From: Oxalobacter sp.
Lineage (GTDB): Bacteria > Pseudomonadota > Gammaproteobacteria > Burkholderiales > Burkholderiaceae_D
DNA: 51,634 bases
Assembly: GCA_018384065.1 (NCBI GenBank)
Contig: JAHAYL010000023.1
Span: 1-51,634 of the forward strand
Reading direction: 5' to 3'
Under the pieces are notes generated by a model, which made no database searches, was not told the origin of the DNA, and was given only the letters and a program-made list of their open reading frames with translations. The translations under genes were made by a program, and so were the position numbers. Below are positions 8,742-17,629 of this stretch, piece after piece. Position 1 is the stretch's first letter. The number at the start of each line of letters is the position of its first letter.

Positions 8742-9176
8742 ATGGCTAAAAATATTCTTCTGCTCAACGGTCCTAACCTGAACCTGTTGGGTATGCGGGA
8801 ACCGGACATCTATGGCAAAGAGACCCTTGATGATGTCGTTTCCATGGTACGTACACTGGCAGAACAGGCTGGTGCCCGTTTTGCCAGCTTCCAGAGCAAT
8901 CATGAAGGCGCCCTGATTGACAGGATCCATCAGGCAAGGCTTGAAAACGTCGATGCCATCATCATCAATCCCGGTGGGCTGACGCATACCAGTGTCTCCC
9001 TCAGGGACGCCCTTTCCGGAGTCGATATTCCTTTCTATGAAGTGCATATCTCGAATATCCATCAACGGGAACCTTTCCGCCACCATTCTTTCCTCTCTTC
9101 CATCGCAAAAGGGGTCATCTGCGGTTTTGGCATTGAAGGTTACCGTATGGCCATGATGTATGCGCTTGGACACTGA
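8742..9176 (+). CDS. aroQ: Type II 3-dehydroquinate dehydratase
   Basis: This enzyme converts 3-dehydroquinate to 3-dehydroshikimate as a dodecamer in the cytoplasm. The 144-residue protein opens with [21 protein letters not shown], which holds the catalytic tyrosine and the flexible-loop arginine. It continues with [28 protein letters not shown] and [16 protein letters not shown], all family hallmarks. The start is set at the ATG at 8742 because the family begins exactly there; the open frame extends upstream to 8661 without recognisable homology. The ribosome site is poor. Gene order aroQ-accB-accC is usual in many proteobacteria. Confidence 0.96.
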   Translation: MAKNILLLNGPNLNLLGMREPDIYGKETLDDVVSMVRTLAEQAGARFASFQSNHEGALIDRIHQARLENVDAIIINPGGLTHTSVSLRDALSGVDIPFYEVHISNIHQREPFRHHSFLSSIAKGVICGFGIEGYRMAMMYALGH

Positions 9177-9212
9177 TTTTTGATTATTTAACTGTTATTT
9201 CTCAGGATTCCT

Positions 9213-9686
9213 ATGGATTTACGTAAATTGAAGACCCTGATTGACTTGGTTGCTGAATCCGGCATTGCCGAGCTAGAAGTCACCGAAGGCGACAGCAAGG
9301 TCCGTATCGCCAAGAACACTTCTGTCCAGGGACAGCCCACATTGATGGTGCAGCCACCTGCCCTTGCCGCCGCTGTCGCTGCGCCGGTTCCTGCCGTTGC
9401 GCCTGCCGCACCGGCTGCTGAAGCAGCCCCAGCCGCGCCGGCGGAACCTGAAGGGACTGTTGTCAAATCCCCGATGGTCGGTACTTTCTACAGTGCTTCC
9501 GCGCCTGGCAATCCGCCTTATGTCCAAGTGGGTTCTTCTGTCAAGGCAGGTGATACCCTGTGCATCATTGAAGCCATGAAGCTGTTGAATGAGATTGAGG
9601 CTGAATCCGCTGGCACCATCAAGAAAATCCTGGTTGAAAACGGCTCCCCTGTTGAATTCGGTCAGCCACTGTTCATTATTGGATAA
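9213..9686 (+). CDS. accB: Biotin carboxyl carrier protein of acetyl-CoA carboxylase
   Basis: AccB carries the biotin that shuttles carboxyl groups in the first step of fatty acid synthesis. The 157-residue protein has an N-terminal helix ([13 protein letters not shown]), a flexible Ala/Pro-rich linker at about 45-85, and a C-terminal biotinyl domain (about 86-157). The biotin acceptor Lys123 lies in the EAMKL motif. The thumb segment [13 protein letters not shown] typical of AccB is present. AGGA lies 5 bases before the ATG. It is followed by accC after 61 bases that contain a stable hairpin. Confidence 0.97.
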   Translation: MDLRKLKTLIDLVAESGIAELEVTEGDSKVRIAKNTSVQGQPTLMVQPPALAAAVAAPVPAVAPAAPAAEAAPAAPAEPEGTVVKSPMVGTFYSASAPGNPPYVQVGSSVKAGDTLCIIEAMKLLNEIEAESAGTIKKILVENGSPVEFGQPLFIIG

Positions 9687-9721
9687 GGCAGCCGGTGCCA
9701 GACGGCACCCTGCCATCTTTT
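9687..9721 (+). other. Stable hairpin between accB and accC
   Basis: GGCAG..GGTGCC (9687-9699) pairs with GGCACC-CTGCC (9704-9714) around the 4-nt loop AGAC, with only a two-base CC bulge. It is followed by ATCTTTT. It begins right after the accB stop codon. The T run is short, so it may be a leaky terminator or an mRNA-stability or processing element. I infer that it lowers accC relative to accB, matching the higher need for the carrier protein. Confidence 0.5.
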
Positions 9722-9747
9722 CGGCTTCCTGAACAACCTGATGCACT

Positions 9748-11109
9748 ATGTTTGAGAAAATCCTTATTGCCAACCGCGGCGAAATTGCCATGCGTATCCA
9801 GCGGGCATGCCGCGAAATGGGCATTAAAACTGTTGTCGTCCATTCTGAGGCAGACCGTGATGCCAAATATGTCAAACTGGCAGACGAGTCGGTCTGCATC
9901 GGTCCTGCCTCTTCTGCCCAAAGTTACCTGAATATGCCTGCCATCATCAGTGCAGCAGAAGTCACTGATGCCCAGGCCATCCATCCCGGCTATGGTTTCC
10001 TGGCGGAAAACGCCGATTTTGCGGAACGCGTTGAAAAATCCGGTTTCACTTTCATCGGTCCCACCCCGACTTCCATCCGCCAGATGGGGGATAAGGTCAC
10101 TGCCAAACAGGCGATGATCAAAGCCGGGATTCCCTGTGTCCCCGGTTCCAATGGCGCACTGAATGATGACGAGGAAGAAATCCTCTCGACCGCGCGCAAG
10201 ATCGGCTACCCTGTCATTGTCAAGGCTGCCGGTGGTGGCGGTGGACGCGGTATGCGTGTGGTCAGGAATGAGGAGTCCCTGCTGAATGCCGTTTCCATGA
10301 CGAAACTGGAAGCAGGCAAGGCTTTCGGGAATCCGGAAGTCTATATGGAGAAATTCCTGGAAAATCCCCGCCATATCGAAATCCAGGTCCTGTCTGACAC
10401 ATATGGCAACGCTATCTGGCTCGGTGAGCGTGACTGTTCGATGCAGCGCCGCCATCAGAAGGTGCTTGAGGAAGCACCGGCACCGAACATCCCCCGCCGT
10501 CTGGTGGACCGCATCGGCGACCGCTGTGCGGAAGCCTGCAGCAAGATCGGTTATGCCGGTGCCGGCACCTTTGAGTTCCTCTATGAGAACGGGGAATTCT
10601 ATTTCATTGAGATGAACACCCGTATCCAGGTCGAACATCCTGTTTCTGAACTGATCACCGGCCTTGACCTGATCCAGGAACAGATCCGTGTCGCCGCTGG
10701 GGAAAAACTCCGTTACAAACAGCGTGATATCCGCCTTGTCGGCCATGCGCTGGAATGCCGTATCAATGCAGAAGACCCGTTCACTTTTGTGCCATCTCCT
10801 GGAAAAATCACGACCTGGCATGCGCCTGGTGGTCCTGGTATCCGTGTGGATTCCCATGTCTATACGAATTATGTTGTCCCGCCGTTCTATGATTCGATGA
10901 TCGGCAAGATCATCGCCTATGGTGCAACCCGTGAACAGGCCATCCACCGGATGCAGGTTGCCCTGTCGGAAATGGTGGTTGAAGGCATCAAGACCAACCT
11001 TGACCTTCACCGGACCTTGATGCATGACCCCGGTTTCATCCAAGGCGGCACAAACATCCATTACCTGGAACAGAAGCTGGCTGAGATGTTCCCGGAAACC
11101 GGTAAATGA
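9748..11109 (+). CDS. accC: Biotin carboxylase subunit of acetyl-CoA carboxylase
   Basis: AccC carboxylates AccB-biotin using ATP and bicarbonate. The 453 residues match the family length (449 in E. coli). The N domain begins with [14 protein letters not shown]. The ATP-grasp domain has the glycine loop [11 protein letters not shown] (160-170), and the active-site stretch [16 protein letters not shown] is intact. The C domain includes [13 protein letters not shown]. It lies downstream of accB and 22 bases before prmA. The operon structure accB-accC-prmA is standard for betaproteobacteria. Confidence 0.98.
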   Translation: MFEKILIANRGEIAMRIQRACREMGIKTVVVHSEADRDAKYVKLADESVCIGPASSAQSYLNMPAIISAAEVTDAQAIHPGYGFLAENADFAERVEKSGFTFIGPTPTSIRQMGDKVTAKQAMIKAGIPCVPGSNGALNDDEEEILSTARKIGYPVIVKAAGGGGGRGMRVVRNEESLLNAVSMTKLEAGKAFGNPEVYMEKFLENPRHIEIQVLSDTYGNAIWLGERDCSMQRRHQKVLEEAPAPNIPRRLVDRIGDRCAEACSKIGYAGAGTFEFLYENGEFYFIEMNTRIQVEHPVSELITGLDLIQEQIRVAAGEKLRYKQRDIRLVGHALECRINAEDPFTFVPSPGKITTWHAPGGPGIRVDSHVYTNYVVPPFYDSMIGKIIAYGATREQAIHRMQVALSEMVVEGIKTNLDLHRTLMHDPGFIQGGTNIHYLEQKLAEMFPETGK

Positions 11110-11131
11110 CGCCTGACCTTGAGGAACTGCT

Positions 11132-12043
11132 GTGAGCTGGACTGAAATCGTCATTGAAATCGGGTTTGATGACACGGTTTCCTATTCAGATGCCCTGATG
11201 GACGCAGGCGCCCTGTCCGTGACAGTAGAGGACAGGGATGAAGGGACACCACAGGAAAAGCCCATGTTCGATGAGCCGGGTGCCGATGCCAACGATTATG
11301 CTTGGGAAAACAGCCGGATCATCGCCTTGGTCGAGCCCGGGACAGATATCCCTGCCCTGACCCGCAAGGCGGCGGATGCCTGTGGCATGACAGATGTCCC
11401 TGCCTACACCACCCGCGAAGTCCCGGATGAAGACTGGGTCAGGCTGACCCAGTCCCAGTTTGACCCCATCCATATCGGGGAAAAAATCTGGATTGTGCCG
11501 AGCTGGCATGAAATCCATGAAAAAGACAGCATCATCCTTGAACTCGACCCAGGACTTGCCTTTGGCACAGGCAGCCACCCGACGACCCGGCTCTGCCTGG
11601 AATGGCTGGAACAGAATGCCACCCAAGGGAAATCCATCCTGGATTACGGTTGTGGTTCAGGCATCCTTGCCATTGCAGCATCGAAACTGGGCATTCCCGA
11701 TGTTGCCGGTGTAGATATCGATCCACAGTCCATCATCTCGACCCGTGAAAACGCTGAACGCAATGCGGTCTCCCTGCACTGCTGGCTGCCTGATGCGTTT
11801 GAGTCTGCGCAGGAAGGCATCCGGTACGATATTGTCATTGCCAATATCCTGGCAGGACCATTGCAGACCCTTGTCCCTGTCCTGACACGGCGTATCGCGT
11901 CCAATGGCAGCCTGGTGCTGTCCGGTATCCTGGAAAGCCAGGCAGAAGATGTCATTGCAGCCTACGCCCCATTTATCCAACTGTCTGTCTGGAAAACATG
12001 CGATGGCTGGGTCGCACTGGCTGGACAGCTGAAATCTTCATAG
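11132..12043 (+). CDS. prmA: Ribosomal protein L11 methyltransferase
   Basis: PrmA trimethylates ribosomal protein L11. The protein is 303 residues. An N-terminal substrate-recognition domain (about 1-110) is followed by a SAM-binding domain with GTGSHPTT (145-152), motif I DYGCGSGILA (171-180) and the NILAGPL segment that corresponds to the NPPY-type motif. The start codon is GTG at 11132, preceded by GAGG about 8 bases upstream; the family begins with the same W-x-E-I pattern. It is likely translated from the accBC transcript. The DUF3426 gene follows after 7 bases. Confidence 0.95.
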   Translation: MSWTEIVIEIGFDDTVSYSDALMDAGALSVTVEDRDEGTPQEKPMFDEPGADANDYAWENSRIIALVEPGTDIPALTRKAADACGMTDVPAYTTREVPDEDWVRLTQSQFDPIHIGEKIWIVPSWHEIHEKDSIILELDPGLAFGTGSHPTTRLCLEWLEQNATQGKSILDYGCGSGILAIAASKLGIPDVAGVDIDPQSIISTRENAERNAVSLHCWLPDAFESAQEGIRYDIVIANILAGPLQTLVPVLTRRIASNGSLVLSGILESQAEDVIAAYAPFIQLSVWKTCDGWVALAGQLKSS

Positions 12044-12050
12044 ACAGAAC

Positions 12051-13148
12051 ATGGCATTCGCAACACGCTGTCCTCAATGCAGTACGGTATTCCAAGTCAC
12101 CGGGGAACAACTGGCGCAGTGTTCCGGGATGGTCCGCTGCGGTATCTGCAAAACCCCATTCAATGGTATTGAACGCCTGATTGGGCGTATCTCCCCCGGA
12201 CAGGAAATCCCGGTTGGAACGCAGCCGCCTGCTGTCGAAGAAACACCCATTGCCCAACCTGCAACTGCCGTTCCGGAATCTGCACCACCGACCGGCATGC
12301 CACAGGAATCCCTGCCAGAGCAGCTCCTGCCACCTGCGGAAACTGTGGCTGCATCAACGGTCCCAAGCGACCTTGAACCTGTTGATTCCGGTGAACCTGT
12401 TCCCCTGACGGATGCTGAAAAATCCCTTCAGGAAGCTTTTGACCGGCAGCTGCAGTCTTTCAGCCTTGAGATTGAGACTCCTAAAGAACCTGTCATTGCG
12501 GATACATCTGACACACCCCCTGCGCTTGAAACCGCATCCCCGGTAAAGACCGAACCGGTATTGACAGACAGCGCCCCTGCACTTCCTTTGGAAGATACCC
12601 CATCCCCTGCACCCAGAAAGAAGCATTCCTTCCTGGGCGGACTGCTCTGGTTTTTCATCATTGTGGTCCTGCTGCTGGCAGCGGGCCTGGCAGCCATCTA
12701 TTACTATGGCAGGGAAATCACCGAGGAGGTCCCTGCCCTGGAAGAAACCGTGGATACTGTCTGTGAACAGCTTTCCTGTCCTGTCGAAACACCCCCGGCA
12801 ACACCGCCGGTCACAGCTGGGTCAGACCTGACCTTGACTTATGAAGCACCGGTCAAGGACACCATCATCCCAGGTTCCTTCAATCAGAAATTGAGCCTTG
12901 CCAACACAGGCCGGCAGAAACTGCCTTGGCCTGAACTGCGGCTTGAAATCACCGATGCGAAAGGCGGTACCCTGCTTTCAGAACGGATGCTGAAACCCAA
13001 GGACTATCTGTCGGAAGCCCTGTCAAAGACGGATGGCATTGAACCTGCCACCAAACATGACCTGCAGCTGCATTTTGAATTCAAGCATCCGGCTGCTGCC
13101 GTCAACAGCCGGATCACGGTTTCCAATCCATCGACACCCACTCATTGA
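12051..13148 (+). CDS. Zinc-ribbon, single-pass membrane protein (MJ0042/DUF3426)
   Basis: The 365-residue protein starts with an MJ0042-type zinc ribbon (Cys7, Cys10, Cys30, Cys33). Next comes a low-complexity region rich in Pro, Glu, Thr and Ala (about 50-190). One membrane helix follows at about 196-218 (LLWFFIIVVLLLAAGLAA). The periplasmic part at about 220-365 matches the DUF3426 pattern, with two Cys in DTVCEQLSCP. The family is regularly encoded after prmA in Burkholderiales. Its role is not known; cytoplasmic zinc or nucleic acid sensing linked to an envelope domain is conceivable. It lies 9 bases before the kinase gene. Confidence 0.8.
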   Translation: MAFATRCPQCSTVFQVTGEQLAQCSGMVRCGICKTPFNGIERLIGRISPGQEIPVGTQPPAVEETPIAQPATAVPESAPPTGMPQESLPEQLLPPAETVAASTVPSDLEPVDSGEPVPLTDAEKSLQEAFDRQLQSFSLEIETPKEPVIADTSDTPPALETASPVKTEPVLTDSAPALPLEDTPSPAPRKKHSFLGGLLWFFIIVVLLLAAGLAAIYYYGREITEEVPALEETVDTVCEQLSCPVETPPATPPVTAGSDLTLTYEAPVKDTIIPGSFNQKLSLANTGRQKLPWPELRLEITDAKGGTLLSERMLKPKDYLSEALSKTDGIEPATKHDLQLHFEFKHPAAAVNSRITVSNPSTPTH

Positions 13149-13157
13149 AACTGAACT

Positions 13158-14102
13158 ATGACTGCTCTTATCTGTGGCTCCATCGCCTATGACACCCTGA
13201 TGTCCAATCCGGGAAATTTTTCTGATGCCATCCTCCCTGACCAGCTGGACAAGATCAATGTCTGTTTCCTGGTCCCTGAAATGAAACGGGAATTCGGTGG
13301 TACCGGCGGCAACATCGCCTACAACCTGAAGCTGCTGGGTGATGATCCTGTGCTGATGGCGACCATTGGATTGGATGGTGCCCCTTACCTGGAACATTTC
13401 TCCAAACTGGGTATCTCCACCCGGTATATCAGGACCATCAGCCAAGCCTACACCGCCCAGTGCTTCGCCACCAGCGACCGCAACAACAACCAGATCATGT
13501 CTTTCCATCCTGGCGCCATGGGCTTCTCCCATGAGAACCGTATCACGGATGCGGAACAGGAAGACATCAGGCTGGCGATTGTGGCTCCAGACGGCAAGGA
13601 TGGTATGATCCAGCACGCGGAAGACTGTGTCAAAAACGGGATTCCTTTCATCTTTGACCCAGGGCAGGGACTGACGATGTTCAGCCAGCCAGAACTGCGC
13701 CGTTTCATTGACCTTGCCACCTATGTCATTGTCAATGACTATGAATCGAAGGTCCTTTCGAGGAACAGCGGCCTGTCGACCGCAGAAATCGCCGCGAAAG
13801 TCGATGCCTATATCACGACCCTTGGTGAAAAAGGTGCCAGAATCTACCTGAACAACGGTGATGCCATCGATATCCCCAGCGTTCCTGTCTCACAGGCAGT
13901 GGATCCGACCGGCTGTGGCGACGCCTTCCGTGCCGGCCTGATTTATGGCATGACGAAAGGGTTGGGTTGGAAGACCGCTGGACGTCTCGGCAGCCTGATG
14001 GGAGGCATCAAGATCGAGCAGATGGGTGCGCAGAACCACCGCCCAACCCTTGCTGAAATTGGAAGCCGGTTCGAGAAAGTTTTCGGCTACCGTTTCCGGT
14101 AA
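13158..14102 (+). CDS. PfkB-family carbohydrate/adenosine kinase
   Basis: The 314-residue protein is a ribokinase-fold kinase. It shows the N-terminal GSIAYDTL pattern, the substrate-site segment FGGTGGNIAYNLKLLG, and the C-terminal signature DPTGCGDAFRAG with catalytic Asp255 and the anion-hole glycines. Related proteobacterial proteins phosphorylate adenosine, but the sequence alone does not settle the substrate, and ribose or fructose remain possible. It ends the accB-to-kinase gene run and is followed by its own terminator. Confidence 0.87.
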   Translation: MTALICGSIAYDTLMSNPGNFSDAILPDQLDKINVCFLVPEMKREFGGTGGNIAYNLKLLGDDPVLMATIGLDGAPYLEHFSKLGISTRYIRTISQAYTAQCFATSDRNNNQIMSFHPGAMGFSHENRITDAEQEDIRLAIVAPDGKDGMIQHAEDCVKNGIPFIFDPGQGLTMFSQPELRRFIDLATYVIVNDYESKVLSRNSGLSTAEIAAKVDAYITTLGEKGARIYLNNGDAIDIPSVPVSQAVDPTGCGDAFRAGLIYGMTKGLGWKTAGRLGSLMGGIKIEQMGAQNHRPTLAEIGSRFEKVFGYRFR

Positions 14103-14120
14103 ACAGCCCTGGGGAAAAGG

Positions 14121-14156
14121 ACAGCCCACCTTCAACAGGCATAGGGCTGTTGCTTT
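14121..14156 (+). terminator. Intrinsic terminator of the accB-to-kinase gene run
   Basis: ACAGCCC (14121-14127) pairs with GGGCTGT (14144-14150) over a 16-nt loop and is followed by TGCTTTT. A competing longer-range pairing exists between AACAGCCCT (14102-14110) and AGGGCTGTT (14143-14151). Confidence 0.6.
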
Positions 14157-14172
14157 TCAGCATCCGGGCAAC

Positions 14173-14217
14173 AAAAAAGCAGGAAAGCACACCCTTGGAT
14201 GGTGTGCTTTCCTGCTT
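14173..14217 (-). terminator. Strong intrinsic terminator of rpsT
   Basis: A perfect 17-bp stem (14177-14193 with 14201-14217) closes a 7-nt loop. On the minus strand it is followed by a run of six T (14173-14178). It lies 22 bases after the rpsT stop codon. It also stands between two converging genes and may block read-through from the kinase side. Confidence 0.9.
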
Positions 14218-14239
14218 ATCTGACCTGGAAACAGGTGGA

Positions 14240-14506
14240 TTACGCAGCCATTGCTTTCAGAGCAGCAGCCAGACGGCTTTTATGGCGGGCGGCCTTGTTT
14301 TTATGGATACGTTTCTTGTCTGCAATCTTATCGATAACAGAAACTGCCTTCTGGAATACAGAAGTTGCTGCTTCTTTGTCACCGGCAGCAATTGCTTTTC
14401 TTGCGGACTTGATTGCGGTACGCAGGGCGGAACGCTGGCTGGCATTATGTGCATTCCGTTTCGCTGCCTGACGAGCACGTTTACGTGCCTGTGCGGAGTT
14501 TGCCAT
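14240..14506 (-). CDS. rpsT: 30S ribosomal protein S20
   Basis: S20 is a primary 16S rRNA-binding protein of the small subunit. The 88-residue sequence [13 protein letters not shown]... is all helical and rich in Lys, Arg and Ala, the usual make-up and length. It is monocistronic, with its own promoter (14593-14621) and a strong terminator. In E. coli S20 represses its own translation; whether that holds here cannot be seen. Confidence 0.97.
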   Translation of the reverse strand: MANSAQARKRARQAAKRNAHNASQRSALRTAIKSARKAIAAGDKEAATSVFQKAVSVIDKIADKKRIHKNKAARHKSRLAAALKAMAA

Positions 14507-14592
14507 ATAATTTCCTAAATCCTAAATAGATTATCTGTTGACGACATGCTGCTGGAATGACTCCGCAACATAAAAAATTCGTTTAGCATTTT

Positions 14593-14621
14593 ATTCTAAT
14601 GGATGTCATTTAATCTGACAA
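14593..14621 (-). promoter_or_regulatory. Sigma70 promoter of rpsT
   Basis: On the minus strand TTGTCA (14616-14621) and TAGAAT (14593-14598) each match consensus at five of six positions, with a 17-bp spacer. The predicted leader is about 80 nt. It is AT-rich, as expected for a strongly expressed ribosomal gene. Confidence 0.65.
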
Positions 14622-14721
14622 TGCCTATCTGGAACAAGCTTCTTCAAAAAACGGCTTTTTAGGCATATCTGTCACAAAAAGACCGTCCTTGGAACCGTCC
14701 AGCCTGTTTTCCAACAACCTG

Positions 14722-15318
14722 TCAGCTGCGGCGGCGGTCAAGGAATGCCCTGGCAACCGTACCGACATCGACATATTCCAGTTCTGCCCCGACCGGCACA
14801 CCTCTTGCCAGACGGGTGACGGTAAGCCCCCTTGCCTTGAGCATTTCGCCAATATAATGGGCAGTCGCCTCTCCCTCATTATTGAAACCTGTCGCCAGCA
14901 CAACTTCTTTCACCAAGCCATCCGTCGCCCGCTTGATAAGCCGGTCGAAATAGATTTCTTTCGGTCCAACCCCATCCAACGGGGAAAGGCTGCCCATCAG
15001 GACAAAATAGTAGCCTTTGAAAGTCATCGTCTGTTCAATGACCATCTGGTCTGCCGGTGTTTCCGTCACACAGAGCAATGACGCATCCCTGTTCCTGTCC
15101 CGGCAGGTTTCACAGATTTCATCTTCGGTGAATGTGTTGCAGCAGAGGCAATGCCTGACACGGGAAACAGCGTTGGCAAGCGCATCACTCAACTGGACAG
15201 CACCTTCACGGTCATGCTGCAGCAGATGCCAGGCAATCCGCTGTGCCGACTTGGGACCGATTCCCGGTAAATGCCGGAGTGCCTGGATCAACTGTTGAAG
15301 GGAAGAAAGCGGTTTCAC
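14722..15318 (-). CDS. recR: Recombination mediator RecR
   Basis: RecR works with RecF and RecO to load RecA at single-strand gaps. In the 198-residue protein the helix-hairpin-helix [17 protein letters not shown] is at about 17-33. The zinc finger uses Cys57, Cys60, Cys69 and Cys72. The Toprim domain follows, with [10 protein letters not shown] and the PLDGVGP segment. It is the last gene of dnaX-ybaB-recR and starts 10 bases after ybaB, a widely conserved arrangement. Confidence 0.96.
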   Translation of the reverse strand: MKPLSSLQQLIQALRHLPGIGPKSAQRIAWHLLQHDREGAVQLSDALANAVSRVRHCLCCNTFTEDEICETCRDRNRDASLLCVTETPADQMVIEQTMTFKGYYFVLMGSLSPLDGVGPKEIYFDRLIKRATDGLVKEVVLATGFNNEGEATAHYIGEMLKARGLTVTRLARGVPVGAELEYVDVGTVARAFLDRRRS

Positions 15319-15328
15319 AGCCTGCCTG

Positions 15329-15652
15329 TCAGAACGGCATTTTCATGCCCGGCGGCATCGGGAAGCCACTGGTGACACTCGCCATTTTTTCCTGGGCGGC
15401 TGCTTCCGCCTTGCGCAGGCCATCATTGAATGCCGCAGTCAGCAGGTCCTCAAGCATTTCCTTGTCATCTTCCATCAGGGATGGATCAATGGAAACCATG
15501 GACACCACATGCTTGCAGTTCATACGGATCTTGACAATACCGGCACCCGCTTCCCCTTCCACAAAGGTCTTGCCGAGTTCTTCCTGCATTTTCTCCATAT
15601 TGCGCTGCATTGCCTGGGCCTGTTTCATCAGACCTGCCAGTTGATTTTTCAT
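15329..15652 (-). CDS. YbaB/EbfC nucleoid-associated protein
   Basis: This small dimeric DNA-binding protein (107 residues) shapes the nucleoid and travels with dnaX and recR. It begins [26 protein letters not shown], a long helix. The conserved [15 protein letters not shown] strand region and [21 protein letters not shown] follow, and it ends in a Met/Pro-rich tail ([12 protein letters not shown]) usual for the family. The start at 15652 is the family start; a longer open frame reaches upstream into dnaX but is only an overlap in another frame. It lies 13 bases after the dnaX stop. Confidence 0.95.
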   Translation of the reverse strand: MKNQLAGLMKQAQAMQRNMEKMQEELGKTFVEGEAGAGIVKIRMNCKHVVSMVSIDPSLMEDDKEMLEDLLTAAFNDGLRKAEAAAQEKMASVTSGFPMPPGMKMPF

Positions 15653-15665
15653 GCCGTTTTCCTGT

Positions 15666-17384
15666 TCAGTTTGGGTTTGGTTTAATGGATCCTTCAACGA
15701 TCTGTGCGCCGAATCCGGATACCAGGCTTTGGATATAAGGGTCATTGCCCATTGCCGCTTCCGCCTGCTGCTGACGGGCTGCCTCGGCTTCGCGGGCATC
15801 ACGGTTGGCGGTGTTTTCCGCCTTGCCGATTTCGGTGCGGATCTTGACAGTGCAACCGAAATGCCCTGCCAGCCATTCGCTGAGTTTCGATATGGCAGAC
15901 ACGGTACAGATGGCAGGGGTCGGGGAACGCAGCAGGAGGTCAAGCTCTCCGCCTTCCATCGCATACCTGACCAGCTCTGTCTGCTGCGCCAGCTGGCGGG
16001 CGAGCCCCCTGATGGGAATATCCTTGACCAATGCAGGCCAGTGCCCATCCCATTGGATGGCGGCTGCCTGTCCAAGCTCCTTCCCAACAGTGGCTGACGG
16101 TTCCTGTTGCGTAGCGGAAAGGTCTGTCCTTGGCTTGCCTGCTACCTGCTGCTCCTTGGGTGGCTGTTCCCGCGCACTGTCCGGGACGGAAGCAATCCGC
16201 CTTGACACCCCAGCCTGCACAGGCTTCCCTTTGGAAGGAACCTGCGACTTGGCAGCCTCCGGTTGCTTTTGCGATGACGGCCGGACATTGCCCTGTCCAG
16301 ATGATGGCGCAAACGCCAGCATCCGCAGAAGCGTCATGGTGAATCCGGCATATCCGTCCGGTGCCAGGTCGATTTCCTGCAAGCCGTGGATGGTGATGCC
16401 GTAATAAAGCTGTACCTCTTCAGGGGAAAACCGCTGGGCAAACGCCCGCAGTGCCTCTGCCTGTCCGCCATCATCCGACAGATAACCAGGAACGCATTGG
16501 ATGATGGCTATGCGGTTGAACAACGTCGAAAGTTCCTGCAAAGCCGCTTGGTACGACAGTCCCCTGGATGCCATCTCATCAGCAACAGCAAGCATGCCAG
16601 CCCCATCCTGCGAAGACAGGCATTCCAGCAGACGCATCAGGTAGGTCTGGTCCAGGGAGCCGAGCATATCCTGCACCGCACCCGCTGTGATGTCGCCAGA
16701 CGCATAAGCAATTGCCTGGTCGGTCAATGACAGCGCATCACGCATGGATCCCTGCGCACCATGCGCCAGCTGACGCAGGGCAGGCAATTCATAACGGATG
16801 GATTCTTCATCCAGGATATGGGACAGATGGGATACGATGGCATCCTCCGGCATCTGCTTCAGGTTGAACTGCAAACACCGGGAAAGCACGGTGACAGGGA
16901 TTTTCTGCGGGTCGGTTGTCGCCAGGATGAACTTGACATATTCAGGCGGTTCTTCCAACGTCTTGAGCATTGCATTGAATGCATGGCCTGTCAGCATATG
17001 CACTTCATCGACCATATAGACTTTGTAACGGGCTGCTGTCGGCGCATAGACCGCCTGCTCCAGAAGCTGCTGCATATCGTTGACACTGCGGTTGGATGCC
17101 GCATCCAATTCGATGTAATCCACGAAACGGTCGGCATCGATTGCCCGGCAGGCCTCACATTCCCCACAGGGAGCCGCAGATACGCCTTTTTCACAATTCA
17201 GGCATTTTGCAAGGATCCTTGACAGCGTCGTCTTACCGACACCCCGTGTACCGGTGAAAAGATAGGCATGATGGATCCGCCCGCTTTCCAACGCATTGCT
17301 CAGCGCACGGACAACATGTGCCTGCCCAACGAGGTCTTGGAGGCGCTTTGGACGGTATTTTCGTGCAAGGACAAGATAGGTCAT
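15666..17384 (-). CDS. dnaX: DNA polymerase III subunit gamma/tau
   Basis: DnaX is the clamp-loader ATPase that also ties the loader to the polymerase cores. The 572-residue protein has Walker A GTRGVGKT (45-52), zinc ligands Cys64, Cys73, Cys76 and Cys79, and DEVHM (Walker B, 126-130). The three AAA+ domains reach about 365. A Pro/Gln/Lys linker and a shorter C-terminal tau part end with a W-x-x-L-x-x-H type segment ([15 protein letters not shown]). It is shorter than the 643 residues of E. coli. I found no A-rich slippery site, so a separate gamma made by frameshift is not supported. Confidence 0.96.
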   Translation of the reverse strand: MTYLVLARKYRPKRLQDLVGQAHVVRALSNALESGRIHHAYLFTGTRGVGKTTLSRILAKCLNCEKGVSAAPCGECEACRAIDADRFVDYIELDAASNRSVNDMQQLLEQAVYAPTAARYKVYMVDEVHMLTGHAFNAMLKTLEEPPEYVKFILATTDPQKIPVTVLSRCLQFNLKQMPEDAIVSHLSHILDEESIRYELPALRQLAHGAQGSMRDALSLTDQAIAYASGDITAGAVQDMLGSLDQTYLMRLLECLSSQDGAGMLAVADEMASRGLSYQAALQELSTLFNRIAIIQCVPGYLSDDGGQAEALRAFAQRFSPEEVQLYYGITIHGLQEIDLAPDGYAGFTMTLLRMLAFAPSSGQGNVRPSSQKQPEAAKSQVPSKGKPVQAGVSRRIASVPDSAREQPPKEQQVAGKPRTDLSATQQEPSATVGKELGQAAAIQWDGHWPALVKDIPIRGLARQLAQQTELVRYAMEGGELDLLLRSPTPAICTVSAISKLSEWLAGHFGCTVKIRTEIGKAENTANRDAREAEAARQQQAEAAMGNDPYIQSLVSGFGAQIVEGSIKPNPN

Positions 17385-17475
17385 TGGGAGATTTTACCTT
17401 ATTGCCATGAAACGGTGAAAAACAAATACAGGCAGGAAAGCCCCAGAGGAGAAAAACCGGCAGGCAGATAGACAA

Positions 17476-17571
17476 AGCGAGCCTTGACTGCGGCACTCGC
17501 GGAGATTGGCTGTGGCTGCTTCGTTCCCGACCTGACCAGTTTCACCATTCCACAATGCGCAGGGGCCCGCT
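17476..17571 (-). ncRNA. ffs: 4.5S RNA of the signal recognition particle
   Basis: The minus strand carries the SRP domain IV core GGTCAGGTCGGGAACGAAGC (within 17515-17537), the Ffh-binding loop closely like E. coli GGTCAGGTCCGGAAGGAAGC. The ends pair: AGCGGGCC at the 5' end with GGCTCGCT at the 3' end, then CTGCG with CGCAG, giving one long hairpin of about 96 nt, the small bacterial SRP size. It sits between ubiD and dnaX on the same strand, with its own promoter 7-8 bases upstream. The ends are set by the pairing and may be off by a few bases. Confidence 0.92.
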
Positions 17572-17578
17572 GGCAAGC

Positions 17579-17606
17579 ATTGTACAGCAACACCCGTTTT
17601 TCGCAA
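17579..17606 (-). promoter_or_regulatory. Promoter of ffs
   Basis: On the minus strand TTGCGA (17601-17606), a 16-bp spacer and TACAAT (17579-17584) lie directly before the predicted 5' end of 4.5S RNA, about 7 bases from the -10. The fit between promoter and RNA end supports both calls. Confidence 0.65.
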
Positions 17607-17629
17607 ACAGACAGCAGCTTTTCCTGCCG

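Noticed and set aside
9676-11175. 499-codon open frame antisense to accC
   Set aside because: accC and its neighbours on plus are certain. The reverse frame is open because of codon bias and has no motif.
15653-16087. N-terminal extension of YbaB to 252 residues
   Set aside because: The extra part is dnaX read in another frame; homologous YbaB begins at the ATG at 15652.
16386-17222. gamma-subunit frameshift site in dnaX
   Set aside because: No A-rich slippery heptamer with a downstream stem was found in the expected region.
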